The notes below the pieces were generated by a model, which was not told the origin of the DNA, did not search any database, and worked only from the letters and a program-made list of their open reading frames with translations. From Saonia flava (GTDB taxonomy: Bacteria > Bacteroidota > Bacteroidia > Flavobacteriales > Flavobacteriaceae): a stretch of DNA of 64,000 nt. The DNA is taken from the NCBI RefSeq assembly GCF_011927795.1, contig NZ_JAATJJ010000002.1, positions 620,001 through 684,000 on the forward strand, in the 5' to 3' direction. The stretch's first letter is position 1, and each line of letters begins with the position of its first letter. Positions 45,388 to 55,628 of this stretch are shown here, piece by piece. Made by a program: the position numbers and the translations under genes.

Positions 45388-45516
45388 CAATGTACAACAT
45401 ATAAAATTAATTGCTAGTTCTAGCCTACTTACGAAAATCCTCGCGGATTTTCTATACGGTTTGTATTTGCTCATTTAGTTGCTAAAACACGCAACGAAAT
45501 CGTACACAAAACCGTT
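45386..45516. repeat. structured non-coding element after the hydrolase gene
   Basis: Two hairpins in a row: GAAAATCC-tcgc-GGATTTTC (45433-45452), and a longer one with ACGGTTT (45456) near GTA and TAC-AC-AAAACCGT (to 45515) around the core GTTGC-N8-GCAAC (45478-45495). Short TGTAC and GTACA arms lie outside. Such compound hairpins, often with AAAATCCTCGCGGATTTT inside, occur next to accessory genes in flavobacteria (from memory). No open frame. Confidence 0.6.
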
Positions 45517-45541
45517 CCAGCTTAAACTCACGTAGATATAA

Positions 45542-46678
45542 TTATTTTACCCCATTCAACCTACCCACACCAAATTGGTCGCCAATTTTAGTTGCTTTTC
45601 CGTCTTTCATGTATACCTCAATCATTTTTTCACTGGAAACTGTGTTGTAGTCTTTGTCCTTTAACAGATATAGAATCTCTCTGGTTTTAATATCTATAAC
45701 CTCCCCACTGGAGGGATAAGCATATTTTCCATCCATACTAAATGTTACCCAACCGGGCATATCCATCAGGGGAATGGTGGTCAATTGTTGGTAAGGTGCT
45801 TTTGCACTAAAAATATGCATTCGCATATTATGTCCATCACACACCCAAACTTCCTTTTCATCGGGTGTAAGACCAATACCATGTGCTGGGTTGCCATGCC
45901 TTCTTACTGGGCCTTTGTCCCATCCCATTACCTCAATACTTGCCAGTTTCTCACCGGTTTTTAAATTCCCTACTTCAAAACCCAGTAATTCGTTCACATT
46001 TACAAACACAAGTGATTCATCGCTATTAATAGTAAAAGGCCTGATACCAGCACTAAAAGGCCCTATTTTTTGCGTTATGGTATGTGTCTTGGTTTCTGCA
46101 ACATGTACAAAAGGGGAATTAATGTCTCCCATATACACCTTGTCCCCAGAAGGGCCATAAAGCGTATTGTGAGCCCTGTTGTGCACAATGATTTTGGTAA
46201 TAATATTCCCAGTCCTACAATCTACCACATTCCAAAAGTCTTTTTCTAAGGAAGGAAGATACATGGTCATTCCATCGGGAGATATGGACATACGATCACA
46301 GCCACCTTCCACTGGAATTTCCCAAACCAATTCTTCGGTCTCCAAATCAATTCTTTGCAAGGTTTCCCAAGTAGAAATATAAACGCTGTTAAGCTGTCTA
46401 CTAACAGCTATTCCTTTAACATTGGAGGGTGTACCATCTTCGTGATATCCTTTGGTTGGTATTCGTTTTACAAACTTATGGTCATTATCCATATCAAAAA
46501 CCAAGAGGCCATGGCCGCCGTACCCTAAATAATCCCTAATACCCGGAGTAGCCACATACAAATAATGACCTATTCCTCCTTCTCCTAAATTGGATGAGCT
46601 CGGTACTATCCAGGCGGTTGCCAATAGTATTAAAAGTGTGCATAAGGATAAAATAGAAACGATGTGCTGTTTTTTCAT
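45542..46678 (-). CDS. YncE-like beta-propeller protein
   Basis: About 378 residues from MKKQHIVSILSLCTLLILLATAWIVPS (ATG at 46676-46678); the open frame runs 30 codons further upstream but that extension is a second hydrophobic run without signal features. The signal or anchor is followed by repeats of about 45 residues such as RIDLETEELVWEIPVEGGCDRMSISPDGMTMYLPSL and GIGLTPDEKEVWVCDGHNMRMHIFS, typical of seven-bladed YncE/NHL-type propellers. Periplasmic or membrane-anchored. Function unknown. Confidence 0.85.
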   Translation of the reverse strand: MKKQHIVSILSLCTLLILLATAWIVPSSSNLGEGGIGHYLYVATPGIRDYLGYGGHGLLVFDMDNDHKFVKRIPTKGYHEDGTPSNVKGIAVSRQLNSVYISTWETLQRIDLETEELVWEIPVEGGCDRMSISPDGMTMYLPSLEKDFWNVVDCRTGNIITKIIVHNRAHNTLYGPSGDKVYMGDINSPFVHVAETKTHTITQKIGPFSAGIRPFTINSDESLVFVNVNELLGFEVGNLKTGEKLASIEVMGWDKGPVRRHGNPAHGIGLTPDEKEVWVCDGHNMRMHIFSAKAPYQQLTTIPLMDMPGWVTFSMDGKYAYPSSGEVIDIKTREILYLLKDKDYNTVSSEKMIEVYMKDGKATKIGDQFGVGRLNGVK

Positions 46679-46756
46679 GTTTTTATTTTTAAGACCAAAA
46701 GAGTTGACCAGACCTAAAGTTACGCTTTCTATTGAAAAACAGATAATTAAGAGAAT

Positions 46757-46785
46757 AAAAAAAGCCACTTTAGTAAGTGGCTTTC
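46757..46785 (-). terminator. secDF terminator
   Basis: Arms aaagccactt and aagtggcttt with a short loop, A tract on the far side, 22 bp beyond the secDF stop. Confidence 0.8.
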
Positions 46786-46807
46786 TATAATCTTATTTAA
46801 AGGAAAC

Positions 46808-49777
46808 TTATTCTTTTCCTGACTGTATTCTTTTCTTCAAAGTATCGAACATTACAGGTGTGGCAATGAACAAAGATGAATAGGTACCTACAACAACACC
46901 TATAATCATGGCAAACATAAACCCTCTAAGCGATTCCCCACCAAATATAAAGATGGCCAATAATACTACCAAGGTAGTTAAGGATGTATTCAATGTTCTG
47001 CTCAACGTGCTGTTTAAGGCCTCATTTACGTTTTCACCATTGTTCCAACCTTTTAGACCAACAATTTCACGTATACGGTCAAACACAACCACTGTATCGT
47101 TCAAGGAGTAACCAATCACGGTCAAAATAGCCGCAATAAAAGCTTGGTCTATTTCCATGTTAAATGGCATAATCTTACCTACTAAAGAAAATATACCCAA
47201 AACAATTAAAACGTCATGGAATACCGCCGCAACAGCTCCCAATGAGAATTGCCACTTACGAAAGCGTAATAAGATATATAAGAACACAACAAACAAGGAA
47301 CCTATAATGGCCAAAACGGCATTCTTCTTAATATCATCCGCAATGGTCGGTCCAACTTTGGTAGACTGTAAAATACCAATGGATTTTTCTGATGCTCCCA
47401 CTGTAAAATCGTTAAAGCTTGTACCATCTGGCAAATACTTTTGGAGCGATGTAAATAATGTATTTTGTATTTCATTATCCACTTCTATACCCTCTACATC
47501 TACTTTATAGGGAGTTGTAATCTTTATTTGATTGACATCACCATATGTTTTTACATTGGTTCCACTACCAAAAACAGTATTTAATTCTGATGCTATCTCC
47601 GATGGATTTACAGGATGTTCAAAACGAACTTGATACGAACGTCCTCCAATAAAATCAACACCTTGCTGTAAACCCTGCGTAAATAGGGAGAACAAGCCAA
47701 CACCTACTAAAATAGCGGAGATAACATATGCAATCTTACGTTTGCCCAAGAAATTTATTTTGGTATTCTTAAATAAGTTTTTGGTCATGCCCGTGGAGAA
47801 ATCCAAAGACCTACCTTTTTTACTTATATACCATTCTATCAACAATCTTGTTATAAATATGGCTGTAAATAGAGATGTTAAAATACCTATTAATAAGGTA
47901 GTTGCAAATCCTTTAATAGGACCTGTTCCAAAAATAAATAAAATCAATGCCGTAAGACCTGTTGTAATATTGGCATCCAAAATAGATGAAAGTGCGTTGC
48001 TAAAACCATCCGATATGGCCAAAGCTTTTCCTTTTCCTTTAGCCAATTCTTCTTTTATACGCTCAAAAATAAGTACGTTGGCATCAACAGACATACCTAT
48101 GGTCAATACAATACCGGCAATTCCAGGTAAGGTCAACACCGCATTTAAGCTGGTCAATACTCCAAAAATCAATAGTATGTTCAACAAAAGAGCAATGTCT
48201 GCAAAGATTCCTGCTTTTCCATAATAGAAAATCATCCAAAGCAATACAAATGCCATGGCAATCATAAACGACATAAAACCACTATCGATGGCCTCTTGAC
48301 CCAATGATGGACCTACAATTTCTGACTGAATGATATCTGCTTTTGCTGGCAATTTACCTGCTCGTAGCACATTGGCAATATCTTTAGTCTCGTTAACCGT
48401 AAACGTTCCTGTAATTTCAGAACGCCCTCCAGAAATAGGACCCGTAGAAACTCCAGGAGCTGTATACACTTTATTATCCAAAACAATGGCGATACCGGTT
48501 TGATTATTAAATGCATCTCCCGTTAATTTTTCCCATTCCTTGGCACCTCTGGTATTCATGCTCATGCTAACGGCAGGTCTGCTCAACTGGTCAAAATCAT
48601 CACGTGCATCACTTACCACATCCCCACTCATTCTAGGAATGTTATCGCGATTGGATTTCAATGCGTACAAATCCACAACTTCAGAATCTGCAGTCGGGCG
48701 TTCCCACGCAAATTTCACAAATTGGATTTCAGCCGGTATAAGGCGACGCACTTCTCGCATTCTAAGGTATTCCCCTAGTTTGGCCGTATCCTTAATAGCC
48801 ACACTTGCAATGGCGTTATTTTGACCGGGACCCTGGATCAATCCCAACAATGGATTTACCTGTCCTATTAAATCTGATGCATCATCAGAAACATCGGATA
48901 ATAGAGAGTCTATTTCCGACTCTGGTTTAGTAATTTCTTCTTCAACTACCGCAGTAGTATCAGTTTCAACCACAGATTTTAAATACTCATTGGCAGATAC
49001 CAAGAAAGTTCCTATACTCTGATTGGTTGGCTTATACGTTTCCCAAAACTCCAATTGTGCCGTACTGGACAATAAGTCTTGAGCTCTTGCAATATCTCTA
49101 GCTCCTGGCAATTCTACCAAAATACGTCCAGAATTCCCTTCTCTTTGAATGTTGGGCTGGGTAACCCCAAAACCATCAATACGTTCCCTCAACACTTCAA
49201 ACGCGGAAACAATAGCTTCATCAATTTTGGTCCTGATAATAGGTTTTACCTCATCATCGCTCATCTGAAAATTAATGACATCACTCAATTCCTTATTGGC
49301 AAAAATATCTGGGCTTGCCAACTTTGTATCTCCCTTAATGTTATCAAAAGCATCAAAGAACAATTCCAAATAGGTATCATCGCTATTTTTCGATGCAGTA
49401 TCTGCATCGGACAAAGCCTTGTTGAAAACCGGGTTTTTGGTATTGTTTGCCAATCCCTTAAGGATATCCTTTACGGAAATCTGTAAGGTAACATTGATAC
49501 CACCTTTAAGGTCAAGACCCTTGTTAAGTTCCTTCTTCTTTGCTTCGTCATAATTGGTAAATCCAAAGATTGGATTGCTACCGATAGAATCTAAGTATCT
49601 AGCTTCTAAAGCCTCTCTCTTGGCCACATAGTCTTCTTCAGCTTCAGAAATTGAGCTAATTGCAAAAGTCTCTGCTTCTTTTTCAACCTTATTGGTTATG
49701 AACGTATAGGATAGTTGGTAGATACTTACAATCCCAAACAAGAAAGCAAAAAGCTTTATAAGTCCTTTATTTTGCAT
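46808..49777 (-). CDS. secDF: protein translocase subunit SecDF (fused)
   Basis: 989 residues, SecD and SecF fused as usual in Bacteroidota. N-terminal helix, then the SecD signature LNKGLDLKGGINVTLQI (near residue 85), a large periplasmic domain, the SecD membrane block with GIAGIVLTIGMSVDANVLIFERIKEELAKGK, a linker near residue 650, then SecF with QGVDFIGGRSYQVRFEHP and IGYSLNDTVVVFDRIRE. It uses the proton gradient to pull pre-proteins across the inner membrane with SecYEG. Monocistronic with its own promoter, whose spacer holds a palindrome. Confidence 0.98.
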   Translation of the reverse strand: MQNKGLIKLFAFLFGIVSIYQLSYTFITNKVEKEAETFAISSISEAEEDYVAKREALEARYLDSIGSNPIFGFTNYDEAKKKELNKGLDLKGGINVTLQISVKDILKGLANNTKNPVFNKALSDADTASKNSDDTYLELFFDAFDNIKGDTKLASPDIFANKELSDVINFQMSDDEVKPIIRTKIDEAIVSAFEVLRERIDGFGVTQPNIQREGNSGRILVELPGARDIARAQDLLSSTAQLEFWETYKPTNQSIGTFLVSANEYLKSVVETDTTAVVEEEITKPESEIDSLLSDVSDDASDLIGQVNPLLGLIQGPGQNNAIASVAIKDTAKLGEYLRMREVRRLIPAEIQFVKFAWERPTADSEVVDLYALKSNRDNIPRMSGDVVSDARDDFDQLSRPAVSMSMNTRGAKEWEKLTGDAFNNQTGIAIVLDNKVYTAPGVSTGPISGGRSEITGTFTVNETKDIANVLRAGKLPAKADIIQSEIVGPSLGQEAIDSGFMSFMIAMAFVLLWMIFYYGKAGIFADIALLLNILLIFGVLTSLNAVLTLPGIAGIVLTIGMSVDANVLIFERIKEELAKGKGKALAISDGFSNALSSILDANITTGLTALILFIFGTGPIKGFATTLLIGILTSLFTAIFITRLLIEWYISKKGRSLDFSTGMTKNLFKNTKINFLGKRKIAYVISAILVGVGLFSLFTQGLQQGVDFIGGRSYQVRFEHPVNPSEIASELNTVFGSGTNVKTYGDVNQIKITTPYKVDVEGIEVDNEIQNTLFTSLQKYLPDGTSFNDFTVGASEKSIGILQSTKVGPTIADDIKKNAVLAIIGSLFVVFLYILLRFRKWQFSLGAVAAVFHDVLIVLGIFSLVGKIMPFNMEIDQAFIAAILTVIGYSLNDTVVVFDRIREIVGLKGWNNGENVNEALNSTLSRTLNTSLTTLVVLLAIFIFGGESLRGFMFAMIIGVVVGTYSSLFIATPVMFDTLKKRIQSGKE

Positions 49778-49815
49778 TGTTTAATTAATTTATTGATGTT
49801 TTCGTAAACAGCGTG

Positions 49816-49846
49816 CAAATATATCATTTCCCATAGGAAATGACAA
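49816..49846 (-). promoter_or_regulatory. secDF promoter with a palindrome filling the spacer
   Basis: On the minus strand TTG (49844-49846), a 20-bp spacer, TATATTTG (49816-49823). The spacer is itself an inverted repeat, TCATTTCC-TATG-GGAAATGA (49824-49843), so a protein bound there would block polymerase. The start codon follows 39 bp further on. Confidence 0.65.
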
Positions 49847-49859
49847 TATATTTATCAGT

Positions 49860-49896
49860 TTTATAAAATGAAAGCATCCCGTTGTTAACGGGATGC
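49860..49896 (-). terminator. mdh terminator
   Basis: Arms GCATCCCGTT and AACGGGATGC with a 3-nt loop (49874-49896), then a T-rich tail on the minus strand. Confidence 0.85.
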
Positions 49897-49920
49897 GTAT
49901 CAAATTTAATGAGTTGTTTT

Positions 49921-50847
49921 CTATAGTTCTAAAAGACCGTTGGTTTTTTTAACCCCTTCTGCACTTTCTTGCATTTTTGCTTTCTCTGCATCACTTAGGC
50001 CAATCTCAACTATTTTTTCTATACCGTTTTTACCAAGGATAACAGGTACTCCAATACAAATATCATCCAAACCATATTCACCTTCCAAGAAAGTGGAACA
50101 TGGGAACATTTTCTTTTGATCACAAGCAATTGCCTGTACAAGACCAGAAACAGCTGCGCCCGGAGCGTACCAAGCACTGGTTCCCAACAACTTGGTCAAC
50201 GTTGCACCACCTACTTTGGTATCTTCCGCAACCTGCGACAGTCTTTCTTCTGATAAAAATTCTGAAACTTTTAAACTATTTCTTGTTGCATGACTGGTTA
50301 AAGGCACCATACCCTTATCACTATGGCCTCCTATTACCATACCATCTATGTCAGAAATAGGTGCTTCCATAGCCTCTGCCAATCTATACTTAAAACGGGC
50401 ACTATCCAAAGCACCACCCATACCAATTATTTTGTTTTTAGGAAGGTTGGTAGTCTTATGAACCAAATAGGTCATGGTATCCATAGGGTTACTTACTACA
50501 ATAAGGGTAACATTTGGAGAATGTTCTATTAAACTAGCAGAAACGGCTTTTACGATTCCAGCATTTATACCTATAAGTTCCTCTCTTGTCATTCCTGGTT
50601 TTCTTGGAATACCCGATGTAATTACAGCAATATCGCTATTGGCCGTTTTGGAATAATCGCTGGTACTACCAGTAATTTTGGTGTCAAAACCGTTTAAAGA
50701 AGCTGTTTGCATCAAGTCCATGGCCTTGCCCTCAGCATACCCCTCTTTAATATCCAACAAAACGACTTCTGAAGCAAAATTTTTAATGGCAATATATTCT
50801 GCGCAACTTGCCCCAACTGCGCCGGCTCCTACTACGGTAACTTTCAT
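49921..50847 (-). CDS. mdh: malate dehydrogenase
   Basis: 308 residues. NAD-binding VVGAGAVGASCAEYIAIKNFASEVVLLDIKEG at the N-terminus, substrate loop TSGIPRKPGMTREELIGINA, and the catalytic His in GGHSDKGMVPLTS. Closest to the LDH-like (type 3) malate dehydrogenases of the citric-acid cycle. Cytosolic. Monocistronic with a terminator behind it. Confidence 0.96.
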   Translation of the reverse strand: MKVTVVGAGAVGASCAEYIAIKNFASEVVLLDIKEGYAEGKAMDLMQTASLNGFDTKITGSTSDYSKTANSDIAVITSGIPRKPGMTREELIGINAGIVKAVSASLIEHSPNVTLIVVSNPMDTMTYLVHKTTNLPKNKIIGMGGALDSARFKYRLAEAMEAPISDIDGMVIGGHSDKGMVPLTSHATRNSLKVSEFLSEERLSQVAEDTKVGGATLTKLLGTSAWYAPGAAVSGLVQAIACDQKKMFPCSTFLEGEYGLDDICIGVPVILGKNGIEKIVEIGLSDAEKAKMQESAEGVKKTNGLLEL

Positions 50848-50881
50848 GTTAGTGATTTTTTTTAATGAATTTTTGTATCGT

Positions 50882-50889
50882 CAAAATTA
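50882..50889 (-). promoter_or_regulatory. putative mdh -7 element
   Basis: TAATTTTG on the minus strand, 34 bp ahead of the start codon; no clear TTG at the -33 position. Confidence 0.4.
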
Positions 50890-50993
50890 GTGATTTTAAC
50901 ACAAAAGAACGATAACCCAGCTTCTTTTCTATAAAATCAATTTATATCCTTTTCCCATATATTTTACACTTTATTCCTACTATGTTAAAATGA

Positions 50994-51037
50994 GTATTTC
51001 ATCGAAAAAAATGGCAACTGAATGTATTTCATCGAAA
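50994..51037 (+). repeat. pair of 14-bp direct repeats, 30 bp apart
   Basis: GTATTTCATCGAAA occurs at 50994-51007 and again at 51024-51037, 75 bp before the lipoprotein gene at 51112. The 30-bp period is close to three turns of the helix, so both copies face the same side. Confidence 0.5.
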
Positions 51038-51111
51038 TTTTGAAATACTAGCTTCCCAACTACCGTTCTAAATAGTACCAAGTTTTACTTATTATCTTAA
51101 ACCTACGATTG

Positions 51112-51477
51112 ATGAAGAGGCTATTATCACTTTTGGCTATTATTAGCCTATTTTTTGCGAGCAATTGCTCGCGAATTCCAGAAAACAACGACCCCGTTCT
51201 TGGAATCTGGTCCAATAAAGCAGTACAGTTAACTACCAATAAAAATTCCGAACGGCTGGAATGGATATTCAACGATGCCTATCTAGGAAGATATCATAGA
51301 TACAACGGTAATATTGTTGAAATGCAAACTGACTTTAAATGGGTTCAGGAAAATGGCACCTATACCATTTCTTATCCCGGAACCAATTTAGCTGATGATA
51401 TAGTCATTTTAAAAGAAAGTGCCATTGGCACAGTCTTAGAAGACAATACAGGCACTATTTTGGCAAAAAGAGAATAA
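51112..51477 (+). CDS. small putative lipoprotein
   Basis: 121 residues from ATG 51112 (a TTG directly in front is open but unnecessary). Signal MKRLLSLLAIISLFFASNCSRIPENNDPVLG, with a lipobox-like cysteine at residue 19. The mature part, GIWSNKAVQLTTNKNSERLEWIFNDAYLGRYHRYNGNIVEMQTDFKWVQENGTYTISYPG, has the G-x-W start and strand pattern of lipocalin-like Bacteroidota lipoproteins. Function unknown. It stands alone between mdh and the convergent DUF6588 gene. Confidence 0.8.
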   Translation: MKRLLSLLAIISLFFASNCSRIPENNDPVLGIWSNKAVQLTTNKNSERLEWIFNDAYLGRYHRYNGNIVEMQTDFKWVQENGTYTISYPGTNLADDIVILKESAIGTVLEDNTGTILAKRE

Positions 51478-51494
51478 ACCCAAATCTTTAATGC

Positions 51495-51533
51495 AAAAAA
51501 GGCCCAAACATATTAAATATGTTTGGGCCTTTT
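51495..51533. terminator. bidirectional terminator
   Basis: Arms aaaaggcccaaacatat and atatgtttgggcctttt; between convergent genes. Confidence 0.92.
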
Positions 51534-51553
51534 ATAAATCTTATTCTATCCCT

Positions 51554-52567
51554 CTATCTAAATCCAAAATTTACACCAAAGGAAAGGTTGTTAAACTGAC
51601 CAATAGAATAGTCGGCATTTAACCTAAAGAATCCCAATTTTAATTTAGTTCCTACATTAGCCACAACGCCACTTGCATTTTTGGTTATGGAAAAAGGGTC
51701 CACATATTCTTCTTGAAAAGGTCCTGATTGCACTCTGTATGTACCTAATATGTCTGTTTCCGACTTTCCTGTAATATATCCAACACCTCCATAAAAATTG
51801 ATAATTGGAAGCTTGGTAGATACTACAGCCTGAAAAAGCCATGAATTTGTTTTTGTATCTATTTTTTGATTTTCTCCAGCTATTATATCTGTATCCGTAA
51901 AATCATAGGTGCCAGTTAAGTTGGTATATCCTATAACACCAGAAATAGCGATTGGCAATATTTTATCTGCCGGAAGGTGTTTTGTAAACTCATGCTGCAC
52001 CCCCAGCCCGAACAACCCCACAGAAACTTCATCTGTATTGATTTTGGGCAAAAATCTTGCTTTTAGCTCTGTTCCCTTGATCAATCCTACGCTTGCCTGT
52101 ATAAAAGCAGAAGGAACAAAATTAATATTCTCCGAGGCCAAACCAGTAGGAAGTTCAAAATCCTCCCGAGTCGTTACTCCTGGAGCAATTTCTCCCTCGA
52201 CAAATACCATTACCCCTTCTATATCGCCCAGAGCGGTGGATACTGTTTTTGAGGTGCTGCCATCATCAAATTGAAGATTTTCATACTCAGAGGTGTTTAA
52301 AACAAATGACTTTTTATCTTCCTTGTTCTTAAACCCTGCCATATTCCCAATTAACGAAATTTCAAAGCCGCCAAGGGGTTTTGCATCTGCTGTATTGTAC
52401 CAGCCACCAGCTATGCTATAAATAACACCCTCGGATACTGGAGACATATAATCATTGGTAAAGCGTTCCGCATCCTCTAGACCTGCTGCCAATAATTCAT
52501 TTACATTGGATTGGCCATACGTTAGGGAAGCAAAAAATACTACAAAGAGAAAATATACTACTTTCAT
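51554..52567 (-). CDS. DUF6588 outer-membrane protein
   Basis: 337 residues. Signal MKVVYFLFVVFFASLTYGQ, then NVNELLAAGLEDAERFTNDYMSPVSEGVIYSIAGGWYNTADAKPLGGFEISL, the DUF6588 opening. Many amphipathic strands and an ending DYSIGQFNNLSFGVNFGFR with a terminal strand closing on Phe-Arg, consistent with a barrel. Function unknown. Its start is 24 bp from the gyrB terminator, with a TAGTTTTG element (52583-52590) between. Confidence 0.88.
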   Translation of the reverse strand: MKVVYFLFVVFFASLTYGQSNVNELLAAGLEDAERFTNDYMSPVSEGVIYSIAGGWYNTADAKPLGGFEISLIGNMAGFKNKEDKKSFVLNTSEYENLQFDDGSTSKTVSTALGDIEGVMVFVEGEIAPGVTTREDFELPTGLASENINFVPSAFIQASVGLIKGTELKARFLPKINTDEVSVGLFGLGVQHEFTKHLPADKILPIAISGVIGYTNLTGTYDFTDTDIIAGENQKIDTKTNSWLFQAVVSTKLPIINFYGGVGYITGKSETDILGTYRVQSGPFQEEYVDPFSITKNASGVVANVGTKLKLGFFRLNADYSIGQFNNLSFGVNFGFR

Positions 52568-52590
52568 AATTTAAGTTTTCCCCAAAACTA

Positions 52591-52619
52591 AAAAACTCGC
52601 ACTGTTGGTGCGAGTTTTT
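52591..52619 (-). terminator. gyrB terminator
   Basis: Arms aaaaactcgcac and gtgcgagttttt, 5-nt loop, 19 bp beyond the gyrB stop. Confidence 0.88.
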
Positions 52620-52637
52620 GTTGTGAAACGTCATTAG

Positions 52638-54602
<1,965 letters not shown>

Positions 54603-54625
54603 TCAGTTAAAATTTTGCAATCTTA

Positions 54626-54633
54626 CAAATATA
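54626..54633 (-). promoter_or_regulatory. putative gyrB -7 element
   Basis: TATATTTG on the minus strand, 41 bp ahead of the start; the -33 position has no clear TTG. Confidence 0.45.
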
Positions 54634-54777
54634 CGGAAAAGCCTATGAAATATAGTAGTTGTAGCTATTTTAGCCTTTTAAGTTATCAACAAAAATTGTG
54701 GAAAAATTAGCCGCATAATTGGGTTGTTAACTTAGGTACACTTATGCGTGTATTTATTACTCTAAACTATATTATGT

Positions 54778-54818
54778 AAAAAGACCATTCTAAATATAAA
54801 TGGTCTTTCTTTTTTTTA
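54778..54818 (-). terminator. terminator after the hypothetical gene 54865-55296
   Basis: Arms aaagaccatt and aatggtcttt with an AT-rich loop and flanking T/A tracts; about 45 bp beyond the stop. Confidence 0.7.
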
Positions 54819-54864
54819 TTTGCTTTGATAACAGAAGCTGCTAATCTGGTAATTAAAACAGTAT

Positions 54865-55296
54865 TTATGCGGCTGTACCTTTTATTTCTGACAGACTTTT
54901 GGCCCAAGAAATCGCATTTTCCAATTTCTCAAAACTGTGCCATGTATTCCTCATAAAGATTTTTTCCAAAAAGGAGTTAAGCAAGCCTTTGGAACTGTAA
55001 CTCACTACTGCATATCCTTTTAATTGATAGCTTAATTTGTAAAAATTTATCCAATCACTGGGAACTACGGAATATGAGTTGACACGATTGGTTATATAAA
55101 CCAAGCCCTTTCCATTTTCACCATATAAATCTGTTAATTCTTCAACTACTTTTTGTCCATGGTCAGCCCATGTAAAAACAATATCGGCCTTTATTTCTCC
55201 AATGACAAAATTTTCAAATAGATAAAAATCACCAAAAGGATAGTTAATTTCCTGTATGGCCTCTTTATAAAATGGGGAATTTTTTACATGCATCAT
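54865..55296 (-). CDS. conserved hypothetical protein, STAS/SpoIIAA-like fold
   Basis: 143 residues. FYLFENFVIGEIKADIVFTWADHGQKVVEELTDLYGENGKGLVYITNRVNSYSVVPSDW alternates strands and helices, and FLEKIFMRNTWHSFEKLENAISWAKSL closes it. This resembles the SpoIIAA-like group found in marine Flavobacteriaceae, but no functional motif is certain. Soluble, no signal. It stands alone between gyrB and asnB. Confidence 0.8.
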   Translation of the reverse strand: MMHVKNSPFYKEAIQEINYPFGDFYLFENFVIGEIKADIVFTWADHGQKVVEELTDLYGENGKGLVYITNRVNSYSVVPSDWINFYKLSYQLKGYAVVSYSSKGLLNSFLEKIFMRNTWHSFEKLENAISWAKSLSEIKGTAA

Positions 55297-55628
55297 ACGG
55301 CAAAACTATATTGATAATAATATCGCCATTAATATTAGCTATGAATGTCTTTCATATTTCGATGAACAACATTTTTGTAACGATTTGCATGCATTTTAGG
55401 CTTCTCTTCATTTTATTATAAACACACTTAAACTAACTCCTGTGCATTTAAACGATTACAACATTCCACTATAACCATGAATATAAAAAATAAAATAACT
55501 GCCTAAGCAATAGACTATAATATTAAAATTAAAGAAGCACCCAATTGGGTGCTTCTCATCGACTAATTAAAATAAAAACTGAAAGAAAAAAAAACAGAAT
55601 CTACTTCCTCTTTAAAACCGTCTATACG
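55297..55628. other. intergenic region without a gene
   Basis: 332 bp, AT-rich. No supported open frame and no RNA gene was recognised. The only structure is the palindromic terminator near 55533-55556. Confidence 0.7.
55533..55556 (-). terminator. palindromic terminator of asnB
   Basis: AGAAGCACCC-AATT-GGGTGCTTCT is a perfect 24-bp inverted repeat about 70 bp beyond the asnB stop; a TTTAATTTT tract follows on the minus strand. Confidence 0.75.

Noticed and set aside
44049-45541. A true integron cassette with attC sites
   Set aside because: No integrase is visible, and the elements lack a clear attC layout (7-bp core sites with the GTT triplet at both ends); only a cassette-like arrangement can be claimed.
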